A stretch of 50,014 nt of DNA, from the NCBI GenBank assembly GCA_017620655.1, contig JAGAUT010000019.1, forward strand, positions 1 to 50,014. The letters are read 5' to 3'. Shown piece after piece: positions 13,655 through 21,830 of the stretch. Every line of letters starts with the position of its first letter. The stretch's first letter is position 1. This stretch comes from Clostridia bacterium. GTDB taxonomy: Bacteria; Bacillota; Clostridia; Oscillospirales; CAG-382. A program made the position numbers and the translations under genes. The notes under the pieces were generated by a model, which saw nothing but the letters and a program-made list of their open reading frames with translations, had not been told where the DNA came from and ran no database searches.

Positions 13655-15091
13655 ATGCAAGGCAAGTTTACTATCAAGCGAAACACAATCAAAAAAGTTG
13701 TCAAGGGCAGCTCCTCAAAGCAGGAAGATGCAAAAAGCTCAAGCATTGCACGAAAATCAATTTCGGATGAGATTCACATAAACATCATAACCTCAGCAAC
13801 GGTTGACACAACCTATGCATCCCGTCTCTACTCCCCCATTGATGCAGAAGCAAGGCGTCAGAATCCGTATACAAAAAGAAAAAGACATGCCGTGAGAAAC
13901 CTTACGTTAAAGTCTGCACCGCCCGTTCCAACGGCACCGAAAGACCCGAAGGAAATCAAAAAGCAATGGCTTTTATCCGTTATCAGAACACATCTCGGAC
14001 TCATCGACGTCCCCTTTCTTGTTCTTTCGATCATTATGTGTGCAATCGGTCTTTTGTCTGTCAACAGTGCGACACTTACCTTTGAAACACCGAAATTTGT
14101 AATAGTTCAGATGTTCGGAATTGCTCTGGGACTCTTTTCTGCCCTTGCCCTATCGGTAATTGACTACAGAAGCTTTATTTCAAAATACAGGTACATAATT
14201 GCCTTCAACGTTGCCCTTCTTCTGATAACCTACATCTTCGGAAGCAGCGTTACAGAAGGAACAAACTCCAACTGGATTGACCTTGGCATTATCAAAATCC
14301 AGCCGTCCGAGTTTGCAAAGCTCTTCTTCATTTACAGCTTTGCCGTTCACCTTTCACAGGTACGCGACAGAATGCACAAGTTTACAACCGTTCTCACGCT
14401 CGGAATTCATGCAGCAATTATTTTTTTACTTGTGTTGTTACAGCGTGACCTCGGTTCACTTACAATCTTCTTTGTGATATTTATCGGTATGTGTTTTGCT
14501 GCAGGCATAAGTGTCTGGTACTATGTTGCAGGCGGTGCCGCACTTTTATGCGTATCACCCTTTATCTGGTCGCATCTCAGCGAATATCAAAAAAACAGAA
14601 TCATGCTGTGCTTTGACGAATCCATTGACCCCTTGGGTACGGGAATACGTTATCAGCAACTAAGAAGCCAGACGGCAATCGGAAACGGCGGAATCTTCGG
14701 TACAGGCTACACTCAGGGTGCCGTAACTCAGGGGCTTTCCGACCACCTTCCCGCAAAGCACACTGACATGATTTTCTCGACCTTCTGTGAGGAATGGGGC
14801 TTTATCGGAGCTGTTATACTTCTGGTACTCACATCGCTTCTTATCATGAGAGTATTCAAGATTGCCCTTTCCTGCGGAAACTCAATAGGACGTTACATCT
14901 GTGTCGGTGTTGCATCAATGCTTATAATTCAGGTAATTGAAAACGTAGGCATGTGTCTTGGTATAATGCCGGTTATCGGTATCACCTATCCCTTCCTCAG
15001 CTACGGCGGCTCATCTATTTTAAGCTGCTTCCTGGCGGTTGGCATGGTGCTATCGGTATCTACTCACATGGACAATTCATTTTTCAAATAA
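13655..15091 (+). CDS. SEDS-family peptidoglycan polymerase (RodA/FtsW/SpoVE)
   Basis: This is a 478-residue SEDS glycosyltransferase that would polymerise lipid II during elongation, division or spore cortex synthesis. About ten membrane segments start near residue 118. Family motifs are NSNWIDLGIIKIQPSEFAKL, LLQRDLGSLTI (the catalytic Asp at about 265), GNGGIFGTGYTQG, DHLPAKHTDMIFSTFCEEWG and PFLSYGGSSI. The N-terminus is unusual: about 110 basic, Ser/Lys-rich residues precede the first membrane helix, whereas RodA normally has a very short one. The ATG at 13655 is preferred because AAGGGGGA precedes it; an ATG at 13637 would place that site inside the gene. The sequence does not decide between RodA, FtsW and SpoVE. 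A small ORF follows 22 bases downstream. Confidence 0.9.
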   Translation: MQGKFTIKRNTIKKVVKGSSSKQEDAKSSSIARKSISDEIHINIITSATVDTTYASRLYSPIDAEARRQNPYTKRKRHAVRNLTLKSAPPVPTAPKDPKEIKKQWLLSVIRTHLGLIDVPFLVLSIIMCAIGLLSVNSATLTFETPKFVIVQMFGIALGLFSALALSVIDYRSFISKYRYIIAFNVALLLITYIFGSSVTEGTNSNWIDLGIIKIQPSEFAKLFFIYSFAVHLSQVRDRMHKFTTVLTLGIHAAIIFLLVLLQRDLGSLTIFFVIFIGMCFAAGISVWYYVAGGAALLCVSPFIWSHLSEYQKNRIMLCFDESIDPLGTGIRYQQLRSQTAIGNGGIFGTGYTQGAVTQGLSDHLPAKHTDMIFSTFCEEWGFIGAVILLVLTSLLIMRVFKIALSCGNSIGRYICVGVASMLIIQVIENVGMCLGIMPVIGITYPFLSYGGSSILSCFLAVGMVLSVSTHMDNSFFK

Positions 15092-15113
15092 AAAACAAAA
15101 AGGAGAAAAGCAT

Positions 15114-15299
15114 ATGTTAAAAGACTTAGTAAACAAGGCAAAAGATGTTCTTGAAGACGCAGGAATTGATGATCTTGACGATATCAAAAAAATCGCACAG
15201 AGCGAAGAGGCAAAAAAGGTTATTGAGGCAGTAATCAAAATCCTTGAAAAGAATGACAAAGACACGGTTGTTAAGATTCTGAAATCGATAATCAAGTAA
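15114..15299 (+). CDS. Small amphipathic helical hypothetical protein
   Basis: This is a 61-residue ORF with an excellent ribosome site (AAGGAG, ten bases before the ATG), 22 bases after the RodA/FtsW gene and followed by a terminator. The sequence is made of charged amphipathic helices (LVNKAKDVLEDAGIDDLDDI and a Lys/Ile/Val-rich C-terminus). I recognise no family. Its coupling to a peptidoglycan polymerase gene suggests co-expression; function is unknown. Confidence 0.7.
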   Translation: MLKDLVNKAKDVLEDAGIDDLDDIKKIAQSEEAKKVIEAVIKILEKNDKDTVVKILKSIIK

Positions 15300-15310
15300 G
15301 TAAACACACC

Positions 15311-15343
15311 AAAGGCTCCCGTTTCGCTCGGGAGTCTTTTATT
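15311..15343 (+). terminator. Terminator after the small ORF
   Basis: Stem AAAGGCTCCCG / CGGGAGTCTTT (one G-U pair) with a 7-base loop continues into TTTTATTT. Confidence 0.85.
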
Positions 15344-15370
15344 TCTTCATCAAATATTTAAAAATGCCTG

Positions 15371-15399
15371 TTGTAAAGATATACAATATACACTATAAT
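15371..15399 (+). promoter_or_regulatory. Sigma-A promoter of the DUF815 ATPase gene
   Basis: TTGTAA (15371-15376) and TATAAT (15394-15399) are separated by 17 bases. It may also drive rseP, ispG and polC. Confidence 0.65.
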
Positions 15400-15434
15400 A
15401 ATATATATAATTATATAATATGGGAGAAACCGGC

Positions 15435-16625
15435 ATGAACACACACAATTCGAGAAAACTCCACAGTCTCGTAATTTTCAGAAATCTTTTAAAAGATGAA
15501 ACCATAACAAAGCTTATCGCACTTTTTGACTGCGATGAAACAAACAAAAACGAGCTTACCGACAAATATTGCGATTTTGCAGAAAGTCTGCTCTATCACG
15601 GCGGTAATCTTTCGCAGTACGTTCTGAAGCTTATTTTAGAGGATGAAAACCTCTATACAACATACAAAATAACAGGCAAAGGCGACGGAGAATTACTTGA
15701 GCCGCTTTTAGAGCGTGAGCTGAAGGTGCTGGAATATCTCTCCCAGTATGAAGGCGAGCAGATAAGAACATTTACGGGTGACACTACCCTTGCCAGATGG
15801 AAGACGGAAGAAATCGACTTCGCCGATGTATACCATAGGCGTCTTTCTGAAATCCACAAAAAAGGCTTTGGCATTTACGCAAAATATCACATGTTTATTC
15901 TCGGTGACAACGGCGAGATTATTCCCATCAAAAACCCCGACCCACAGAAGCTATCCGAGCTTTCAGGCTATGAAAGAGAAAGAAATCTCATTATTGCAAA
16001 CACCAAGGCTCTTCTTGACGGCAAGCCCTGCAACAACGTTCTACTCTACGGCGATGCAGGTACCGGTAAGAGCAGTACCGTAAAGGCAATCGGCAACGAA
16101 TTCAGGAATATGGGTCTGAGAATCATCGAACTCAAAAAGGAACAGCTTCATCTTATCCCCGAGCTTCTTGACAACATTTCGGAAAAGCCGTTGAAGTTCA
16201 TAATCTTTATAGATGATCTTACCTTTGCAAGCGATGACAGGGATTTCTGTGCGTTGAAGGCAACTCTTGAGGGCGGTGTTTCATCAAAGGGCAGTAACAC
16301 AATCATCTATGTAACCAGCAACCACCGTCATCTTGTAAAGGAAACAAATTCCGACAGACAGGGCGACGAAATTTCCATTGGCGACAAGCTTCAGGAAATT
16401 GTAAGTCTCTCTGCACGTTTCGGTCTTACTATCACCTACTCCAAACCCGACAAGGACTTATACTGTCAGATTGTAAAAGACCTTGCAAAGAGGGGCGGTA
16501 TTGATATGGACGAGGACAAATTGTTTATAAGAGCGGAAGCTTTTGCCATTCGTCACGGCGGAAGAAATCCGAGAACTGCAAAACAGTTTGTTGATTTACT
16601 TCTTTCAGGTGTTGAAAGTATATAA
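15435..16625 (+). CDS. DUF815 family AAA-type ATPase
   Basis: This 396-residue protein is a DUF815-type ATPase of unknown physiological role. An N-terminal helical region of about 150 residues is followed by the ATPase core. That core has Walker A GDAGTGKSS (about 206-214), Walker B FIIFIDDLTF (about 253-262), a sensor-like IIYVTSNHRHLV, and a C-terminal FAIRHGGRNPRTAKQFVD typical of the family. The ATG at 15435 is preferred because GGGAGAAA precedes it; an ATG at 15420 is close to a TATAAT. It starts a same-strand run with rseP, ispG and polC, occupying the place where dxr is often found in other Firmicutes. Confidence 0.87.
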   Translation: MNTHNSRKLHSLVIFRNLLKDETITKLIALFDCDETNKNELTDKYCDFAESLLYHGGNLSQYVLKLILEDENLYTTYKITGKGDGELLEPLLERELKVLEYLSQYEGEQIRTFTGDTTLARWKTEEIDFADVYHRRLSEIHKKGFGIYAKYHMFILGDNGEIIPIKNPDPQKLSELSGYERERNLIIANTKALLDGKPCNNVLLYGDAGTGKSSTVKAIGNEFRNMGLRIIELKKEQLHLIPELLDNISEKPLKFIIFIDDLTFASDDRDFCALKATLEGGVSSKGSNTIIYVTSNHRHLVKETNSDRQGDEISIGDKLQEIVSLSARFGLTITYSKPDKDLYCQIVKDLAKRGGIDMDEDKLFIRAEAFAIRHGGRNPRTAKQFVDLLLSGVESI

Positions 16626-16650
16626 CCTTACATTTTTTGCATAAACTATT

Positions 16651-16669
16651 GTAAAACTTTGTGTTTTAC
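16651..16669 (+). other. Hairpin abutting the rseP ribosome site
   Basis: GTAAAAC / GTTTTAC with a 5-base loop ends at the base before the GGAGGAG ribosome site of rseP. There is no T run, so a terminator role is unlikely. Confidence 0.4.
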
Positions 16670-16679
16670 GGAGGAGAAT

Positions 16680-17735
16680 ATGGCAATTTACATTATCTTC
16701 GGCATTCTCATGTTCGGAGTTCTGATATTTATTCACGAGCTGGGGCATTTTCTTGCGGCAAAAAAATGCGGTGTGGGCATTTATGAATTTGCCATAGGCA
16801 TGGGGCCTAAGATTCTGTCACGCAAGGGCAAAGACGGTGTAATATACTCACTAAGGCTGTTTCCAATCGGCGGTTTTGTTTCAATGCACGGAGAGGACGA
16901 CGATAAAAACATACAGAACGACGAAACAAGTCTTGCAAAAAAGCCGATTTGGCAGAGATTTATTGTAATTTCTGCAGGGGCTGTAATGAACATTCTTCTC
17001 GGGCTTATCATAACTGCTTTTCTCGTAATTTTCGGCGGTGATTTACTCTCGACAAAGGTTGACGAGTTTTTCGTTGTAAACAAGGACGGCGTTCCTTACA
17101 CCGAAGACTTTCAGGGGTTAAAGCCGGGAGACGAAATTATCAAAGTCGGCTCACGCAGAATCAACATACGCCACGATCTTGTATACGAAGCCATGAACAT
17201 TGTCGACGAGCCTCGAGACCTCGTTGTTATCAGAGACGGAGAAAAGGTTTTAATTGAAGACTTCTATTTTCCCACCATTATCGACAGGGGCATAAAATTC
17301 GGAACAGCAAACTTCTTCATTCCTACGGTATTACAAAAGACACCTCTTGAGGTAATCAAACAAACATTTTGCCAATCGCTGTCGGTGCTTCGTGCTATCT
17401 GGACTTCCCTTATAGACACCGTGAAAGGCAGATACGGTGCCGAAGCAATTTCGGGTCCCGTGGGAGTTGTCAGCGAAATGAAAGAGGTTGAAGAAACGGG
17501 CGGCATCACATCACTGTTCTTTATGATGATGGTTATATCAATGAACCTCGGAATTGTAAATCTTCTGCCCTTCCCCGCCCTTGACGGCGGAAGGCTTTTG
17601 TTTCTCATAATTGAGGCAATACGCAAGAAGCCTGCAAGTCCGAAAATTGAGGCGGCGGTAAACACAGCAGGTCTTGTAATTCTCATGGCTCTCATGTTAT
17701 TTGTAACATTTAACGACATAACAAAACTACTTTAA
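16680..17735 (+). CDS. rseP: Site-2 intramembrane zinc metalloprotease RseP/RasP
   Basis: This is a site-2 protease that cleaves anti-sigma factors and signal-peptide remnants within the membrane. The 351-residue protein has the zinc motif HELGH at residues 19-23 in the first membrane helix. A single PDZ domain lies in the middle (GLKPGDEIIKVGSR), and the C-terminal membrane motif is NLGIVNLLPFPALDGGRLLF with the third zinc ligand Asp. The ATG at 16680 follows GGAGGAGA directly. It is followed after 13 bases by ispG, the common Firmicutes order, although dxr and proS are missing here. Confidence 0.95.
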   Translation: MAIYIIFGILMFGVLIFIHELGHFLAAKKCGVGIYEFAIGMGPKILSRKGKDGVIYSLRLFPIGGFVSMHGEDDDKNIQNDETSLAKKPIWQRFIVISAGAVMNILLGLIITAFLVIFGGDLLSTKVDEFFVVNKDGVPYTEDFQGLKPGDEIIKVGSRRINIRHDLVYEAMNIVDEPRDLVVIRDGEKVLIEDFYFPTIIDRGIKFGTANFFIPTVLQKTPLEVIKQTFCQSLSVLRAIWTSLIDTVKGRYGAEAISGPVGVVSEMKEVEETGGITSLFFMMMVISMNLGIVNLLPFPALDGGRLLFLIIEAIRKKPASPKIEAAVNTAGLVILMALMLFVTFNDITKLL

Positions 17736-17748
17736 AAAGGTGAAGAAT

Positions 17749-18810
17749 ATGGAAAGAAGAAAGACAAGAAGCGTAAAGCTCGGAAACAGAGTTCTCGGCT
17801 CAGGGCATGACATTCTCATTCAATCCATGACATATACAAAAACCGAGGACAAGGAAGCAACACTCAGGCAGATTCTTGACCTTGAAAAGGCGGGCTGCGA
17901 AATTGTCCGTTTCAGCGTACCCAAAGAGGAGTGTGCCGAAAGTATTCACTACCTCAAGGAGCACACACACATTCCCCTTGTTGCCGACATTCATTTTGAC
18001 TACCGTCTTGCACTTATGGCGGCAGAAAGAGGTATTGACAAGATAAGAATCAACCCCGGCAACATCGGTGACGAGGACAGAGTAAAGAAGGTTGTTGATG
18101 CCTGCAAGGCAAAGAATATCCCTATACGAATAGGCGTTAACGGCGGTTCTCTTGAAAAGCACATACTTGCAAAGTACGGTGCACCTACACCGGAAGCTTT
18201 ATGTGAAAGTGCTTTTTATCATGTAAAGCTGCTTGAAAAGTTTGATTTCAACGACATAATCGTTTCCATAAAATCTTCTGACGTTGCAAACACAATCAAG
18301 GCAAACCGAATGTTCGCTGAGATGTGCGACTATCCCTTGCACCTCGGCGTTACAGAGGCAGGAACGGAGCGTTCGGGACTTATAAAGTCAAGTGCAGGTA
18401 TCGGTGCGCTTCTTTGCGAGGGCATCGGTGACACGCTCAGAGTGTCCCTCTCCGACGACGTTATCAAGGAAGTTGAGGCGGCAAAGGATCTGCTTCGTGT
18501 TCTCGGCATAAGAAAAGGTGTAAAGATTGTTTCATGTCCCACCTGTTCAAGATGCAACATTGATGTTTTCTCCACCGCAAAGCGTCTTGAAGAGGCACTC
18601 AAGGACAAGGACTGGGATCTCAAAATTGCTGTCATGGGCTGTATTGTTAACGGTCCCGGTGAAGCAAAAGAGGCTGACATCGGCATTGCGGGCGGTGTCG
18701 GAGAAGGGCTTCTCATCAAGAAAGGCGAAATCATAGGCAAAGTGCCCATGAGCGACTTTTTTGACGTGCTTATGAGAGAAGCAGAAGCGTTGGCAAAATC
18801 ACAGAAATAA
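17749..18810 (+). CDS. ispG: 4-hydroxy-3-methylbut-2-enyl diphosphate synthase (IspG/GcpE)
   Basis: IspG converts methylerythritol cyclodiphosphate to HMBPP, the penultimate step of the non-mevalonate isoprenoid pathway, using a [4Fe-4S] cluster. The 353-residue protein has the N-terminal TIM-barrel signatures IQSMTYTKTEDKEAT, PLVADIHFDYRLAL and KIRINPGNIG. Its cluster ligands are Cys263, Cys266 (CPTC), Cys298 and Glu305 (CIVNGPGE). The ATG at 17749 follows AAAAGGTGA; the GTG at 17740 is inside that site. The product feeds undecaprenyl phosphate synthesis, which fits the nearby cell-wall gene. Confidence 0.96.
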   Translation: MERRKTRSVKLGNRVLGSGHDILIQSMTYTKTEDKEATLRQILDLEKAGCEIVRFSVPKEECAESIHYLKEHTHIPLVADIHFDYRLALMAAERGIDKIRINPGNIGDEDRVKKVVDACKAKNIPIRIGVNGGSLEKHILAKYGAPTPEALCESAFYHVKLLEKFDFNDIIVSIKSSDVANTIKANRMFAEMCDYPLHLGVTEAGTERSGLIKSSAGIGALLCEGIGDTLRVSLSDDVIKEVEAAKDLLRVLGIRKGVKIVSCPTCSRCNIDVFSTAKRLEEALKDKDWDLKIAVMGCIVNGPGEAKEADIGIAGGVGEGLLIKKGEIIGKVPMSDFFDVLMREAEALAKSQK

Positions 18811-18824
18811 GGAAGTACATACAG

Positions 18825-21800
18825 ATGGCAAAACCATTCTTAGAGCTATTCAAAAAATACGAGCCGAGTGACAGCGACAGAAACGTTATCTCGAAAATTC
18901 TCGAGTATTCTGCCAAGGCTGACAAGGAGGCAAGAATTATAGCTTGTGACGTAGTTTTCGACGGCTATGTCCCTATGAGCTCGCTCTTTTCCATCGAAAA
19001 TGCAATTGCCAAAGCATACGAGCTTTCAAGAATGGAAATTCACCCCTGCTTTAAGGGCATATCCTTTGACGTCTGCTACATAGAGCATGTATTTATTGAG
19101 CTGTCCAGAAGAAGCGCCTCCACAAACGGCTTTTTCTCGGGTGCATTCCTTGAAAAACTCGACGGTTCGGAGGTTTCCGAAAACGATGACACTCTTTACA
19201 TTTCCCTTCGCAACGGCGGCAAGAATCTGCTTGTGTCGGGCGGTGCGGACGGAATGATTTCAGACATCATTGAGGAAATGTTCGGTGACAGAAAGAAGAT
19301 TGAATTCTGCGGCATTACCGAGCTTTCATATGAAGATTTAGCCGGAATTGATTCCCTTCCCGACATTCACATTCCCATCCCACAGGAAGTAAGAGAAGCC
19401 GACATTGAAAGAACTGCTTCCGCAACTCTGACATCGGCGTTGAACTCAGAGCCAACAGAAGCCATTATTGACATTGATGAAGGTATTGTCAAATGCGGGG
19501 GCATGATATTTGACGTTTCCGAAATCGAGAATGTCTACAACACAGTTAAAGATATAAACATTATCCCTATAAGACAGGCAAATCTTGACAGCGGTAATTT
19601 TACCATATGCGGTGAGGTTTTCGGCTACGAAAAGAAACTGACCAAAAAGCAGGACAAGTGCATTGTCTCTTTCTACGTGGGTGACAAGGAAGCGGCGCAT
19701 GTTGTCAAGATGTTTTATCCTGTAGAGAAAGACGAAGAATACGGGAAAATCTCCGACGGCAAGTGCATTATTATGCAGGCAAAAGCTCAGATTGACAAGT
19801 TCGACGGAACGCCCTGCCTCAACCCCTCGGCAATCGGTTTTATAAAGAAAAAGAGTAAGACTGACGCGGCAGAGGAAAAGAGAGTCGAGCTTCATCTCCA
19901 CACCATGCTCTCGACAATGGACTCGGTTTTCTCCTGCAGTGATGTTATAAAAACGGCAGTCCGTTACGGTCACAAGGCAGTAGCCATAACCGACCACGGC
20001 AATGTTCAGGCATTCCCTGAAATACTTGCGGCAAAGAGAAAGCAAAAGGCGGACATAAAGGTACTTTACGGCATTGAAAGCTATTTTGTTGACGACACGG
20101 CAAAGGCTGTCTTCGGAGAAAATGACGGAGATTTCAAAGAAGACAAATTCTGCGTTTTTGACATAGAAACAACAGGTCTTTCGGCAAAAGACTGCAAGAT
20201 TACGGAAATAGGCGCAGTGCTATATCAGAACGGCAAAGTGCTTGATACATTCTCATCCTTTGTTAATCCCCATGAAGCTCTTACAGAGCAGATTTCAAAT
20301 CTTACAGGCATCACTGACGACATGCTCGTCGATGCACCCGACATTGACGAGGTGCTTCCGAAGTTCCTTAAATTCTCAAAAAACTGCATATTCGTTGCCC
20401 ACAATGCCACATTTGATATTTCCTTTATTTCAAAGGCTTGCGAGGATTTGGGAATCGAATTCAAGCCTACATATATTGATACGGTTTCTGTATCACGTTA
20501 TGCAAATCCCGACCTCAAGAAACACACTCTTGATGCTGTCGGTAAATACTTTGACCTTGGCGATTTCAACCACCACAGAGCCTTTGAGGATGCCCACATG
20601 CTGGCACTCATTTTTGCAAAGCTTATTGAAAAGCTTGACACTGAAGGCATTACAAAAATAAGCCAGATGGTTGAAGCCATGAGCGGAAGTTGTGACCCGA
20701 AAAAGTTAAAGAGCTATCATCAGATTATTTTAGTTAAAAATCTTACAGGTCTCAAGAACCTATACAAGCTTGTTTCTTATTCATATCTCGACTACTATCA
20801 CAGGCATCCCAGAATCCCAAAAACAGTTCTTGAACAGCACAGAGACGGTCTTATTATCGGCTCTGCATGTGAAGCAGGTGAGCTTTATCAGGCGGTGCTT
20901 CAGGGCAAGCCCTGGACAGACCTTTGCGACATGGCAAAGTTCTACGACTATCTTGAAATACAGCCCCTTGGCAACAACCAGTTTATGATTGACAAGGGCA
21001 TCGTACAAAGCCGCGAGTCGCTTATTGAGATTAACAAGACAAATATCAAGCTTGGTGACGAGTTGGGTATTCCCGTTGTTGCAACGTGTGACTTACACTT
21101 CAACGAACCGACTGACGAGATTTTCCGTCAGATTCTCCTTGCAGGTCAAAAGTTTTCGGATGCCGACAAGCACATTCCTCTATACTACCGTACAACCGAG
21201 GAAATGCTCAAAGAGTTTGACTATCTTGAGCCCGAAAAGGCATACGAAATAGTCGTAACAAACACCAACAAAATCGCCGACATGATAGAGGACATTCTCC
21301 CTATCCCCGACGGCTCATTCACCCCTCACCTTGATGGTGCGGAAGAAGAGCTTACATCCAACTGCTACAAGTACGCTCACGAGCTTTACGGCGACCCGCT
21401 TCCCGAAATTGTTGAAACAAGACTTAAAAGAGAGCTTGACTCAATTATCAGCAACGGCTTTGCGGTGCTTTATGTAATTGCAAGACGACTTGTAAAGTAC
21501 AGCGAGGAAAACGGATATCTTGTGGGCTCACGAGGCTCGGTAGGTTCATCCTTTGCCGCCACCATGGGCGGTATCTCGGAGGTTAATCCCCTCTCACCTC
21601 ACTACAGATGCTCAAACTGCAAGTATTCCGAGTTTATCACCGACGGCTCGGTTGGCTCGGGCTTTGACCTGCCACCCAAACCCTGTCCAAAATGCGGAAC
21701 CGAAATGATGGGCGACGGTCATGAAATTCCCTTTGAAACCTTCCTTGGTTTCCACGGAGACAAGTCCCCTGATATTGACCTCAACTTTTCGGGCGATGTT

Positions 21801-21830
21801 CAGGGCAAGGTACACAAGTACACAGAATAA
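18825..21830 (+). CDS. polC: DNA polymerase III PolC, part 1 (to an in-frame TAA)
   Basis: This is the major replicative polymerase of low-GC Gram-positives. It contains the N-terminal domain, an OB fold (about 240-340), a PHP domain split by a 3'-5' exonuclease, and the start of the polymerase palm. PHP shows HLHTMLSTMDS and AITDHGN; the exonuclease shows FDIETTG, HNATFDISF and HRAFEDAHM. Cys pairs CSNC and CPKC are zinc-ligand candidates near 930-960. The palm motif PDIDLNFSGD is at about 981-990. Translation then meets TAA at 21828-21830 in place of one codon between KVHKYTE and LFGSENVFRAGT, where B. subtilis PolC reads NYTKVLFGEDNVYRAGT. Nothing is inserted or deleted. A GAA-to-TAA change would explain it. 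AAGGAAG lies upstream of the ATG. Confidence 0.93.
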   Translation: MAKPFLELFKKYEPSDSDRNVISKILEYSAKADKEARIIACDVVFDGYVPMSSLFSIENAIAKAYELSRMEIHPCFKGISFDVCYIEHVFIELSRRSASTNGFFSGAFLEKLDGSEVSENDDTLYISLRNGGKNLLVSGGADGMISDIIEEMFGDRKKIEFCGITELSYEDLAGIDSLPDIHIPIPQEVREADIERTASATLTSALNSEPTEAIIDIDEGIVKCGGMIFDVSEIENVYNTVKDINIIPIRQANLDSGNFTICGEVFGYEKKLTKKQDKCIVSFYVGDKEAAHVVKMFYPVEKDEEYGKISDGKCIIMQAKAQIDKFDGTPCLNPSAIGFIKKKSKTDAAEEKRVELHLHTMLSTMDSVFSCSDVIKTAVRYGHKAVAITDHGNVQAFPEILAAKRKQKADIKVLYGIESYFVDDTAKAVFGENDGDFKEDKFCVFDIETTGLSAKDCKITEIGAVLYQNGKVLDTFSSFVNPHEALTEQISNLTGITDDMLVDAPDIDEVLPKFLKFSKNCIFVAHNATFDISFISKACEDLGIEFKPTYIDTVSVSRYANPDLKKHTLDAVGKYFDLGDFNHHRAFEDAHMLALIFAKLIEKLDTEGITKISQMVEAMSGSCDPKKLKSYHQIILVKNLTGLKNLYKLVSYSYLDYYHRHPRIPKTVLEQHRDGLIIGSACEAGELYQAVLQGKPWTDLCDMAKFYDYLEIQPLGNNQFMIDKGIVQSRESLIEINKTNIKLGDELGIPVVATCDLHFNEPTDEIFRQILLAGQKFSDADKHIPLYYRTTEEMLKEFDYLEPEKAYEIVVTNTNKIADMIEDILPIPDGSFTPHLDGAEEELTSNCYKYAHELYGDPLPEIVETRLKRELDSIISNGFAVLYVIARRLVKYSEENGYLVGSRGSVGSSFAATMGGISEVNPLSPHYRCSNCKYSEFITDGSVGSGFDLPPKPCPKCGTEMMGDGHEIPFETFLGFHGDKSPDIDLNFSGDVQGKVHKYTE

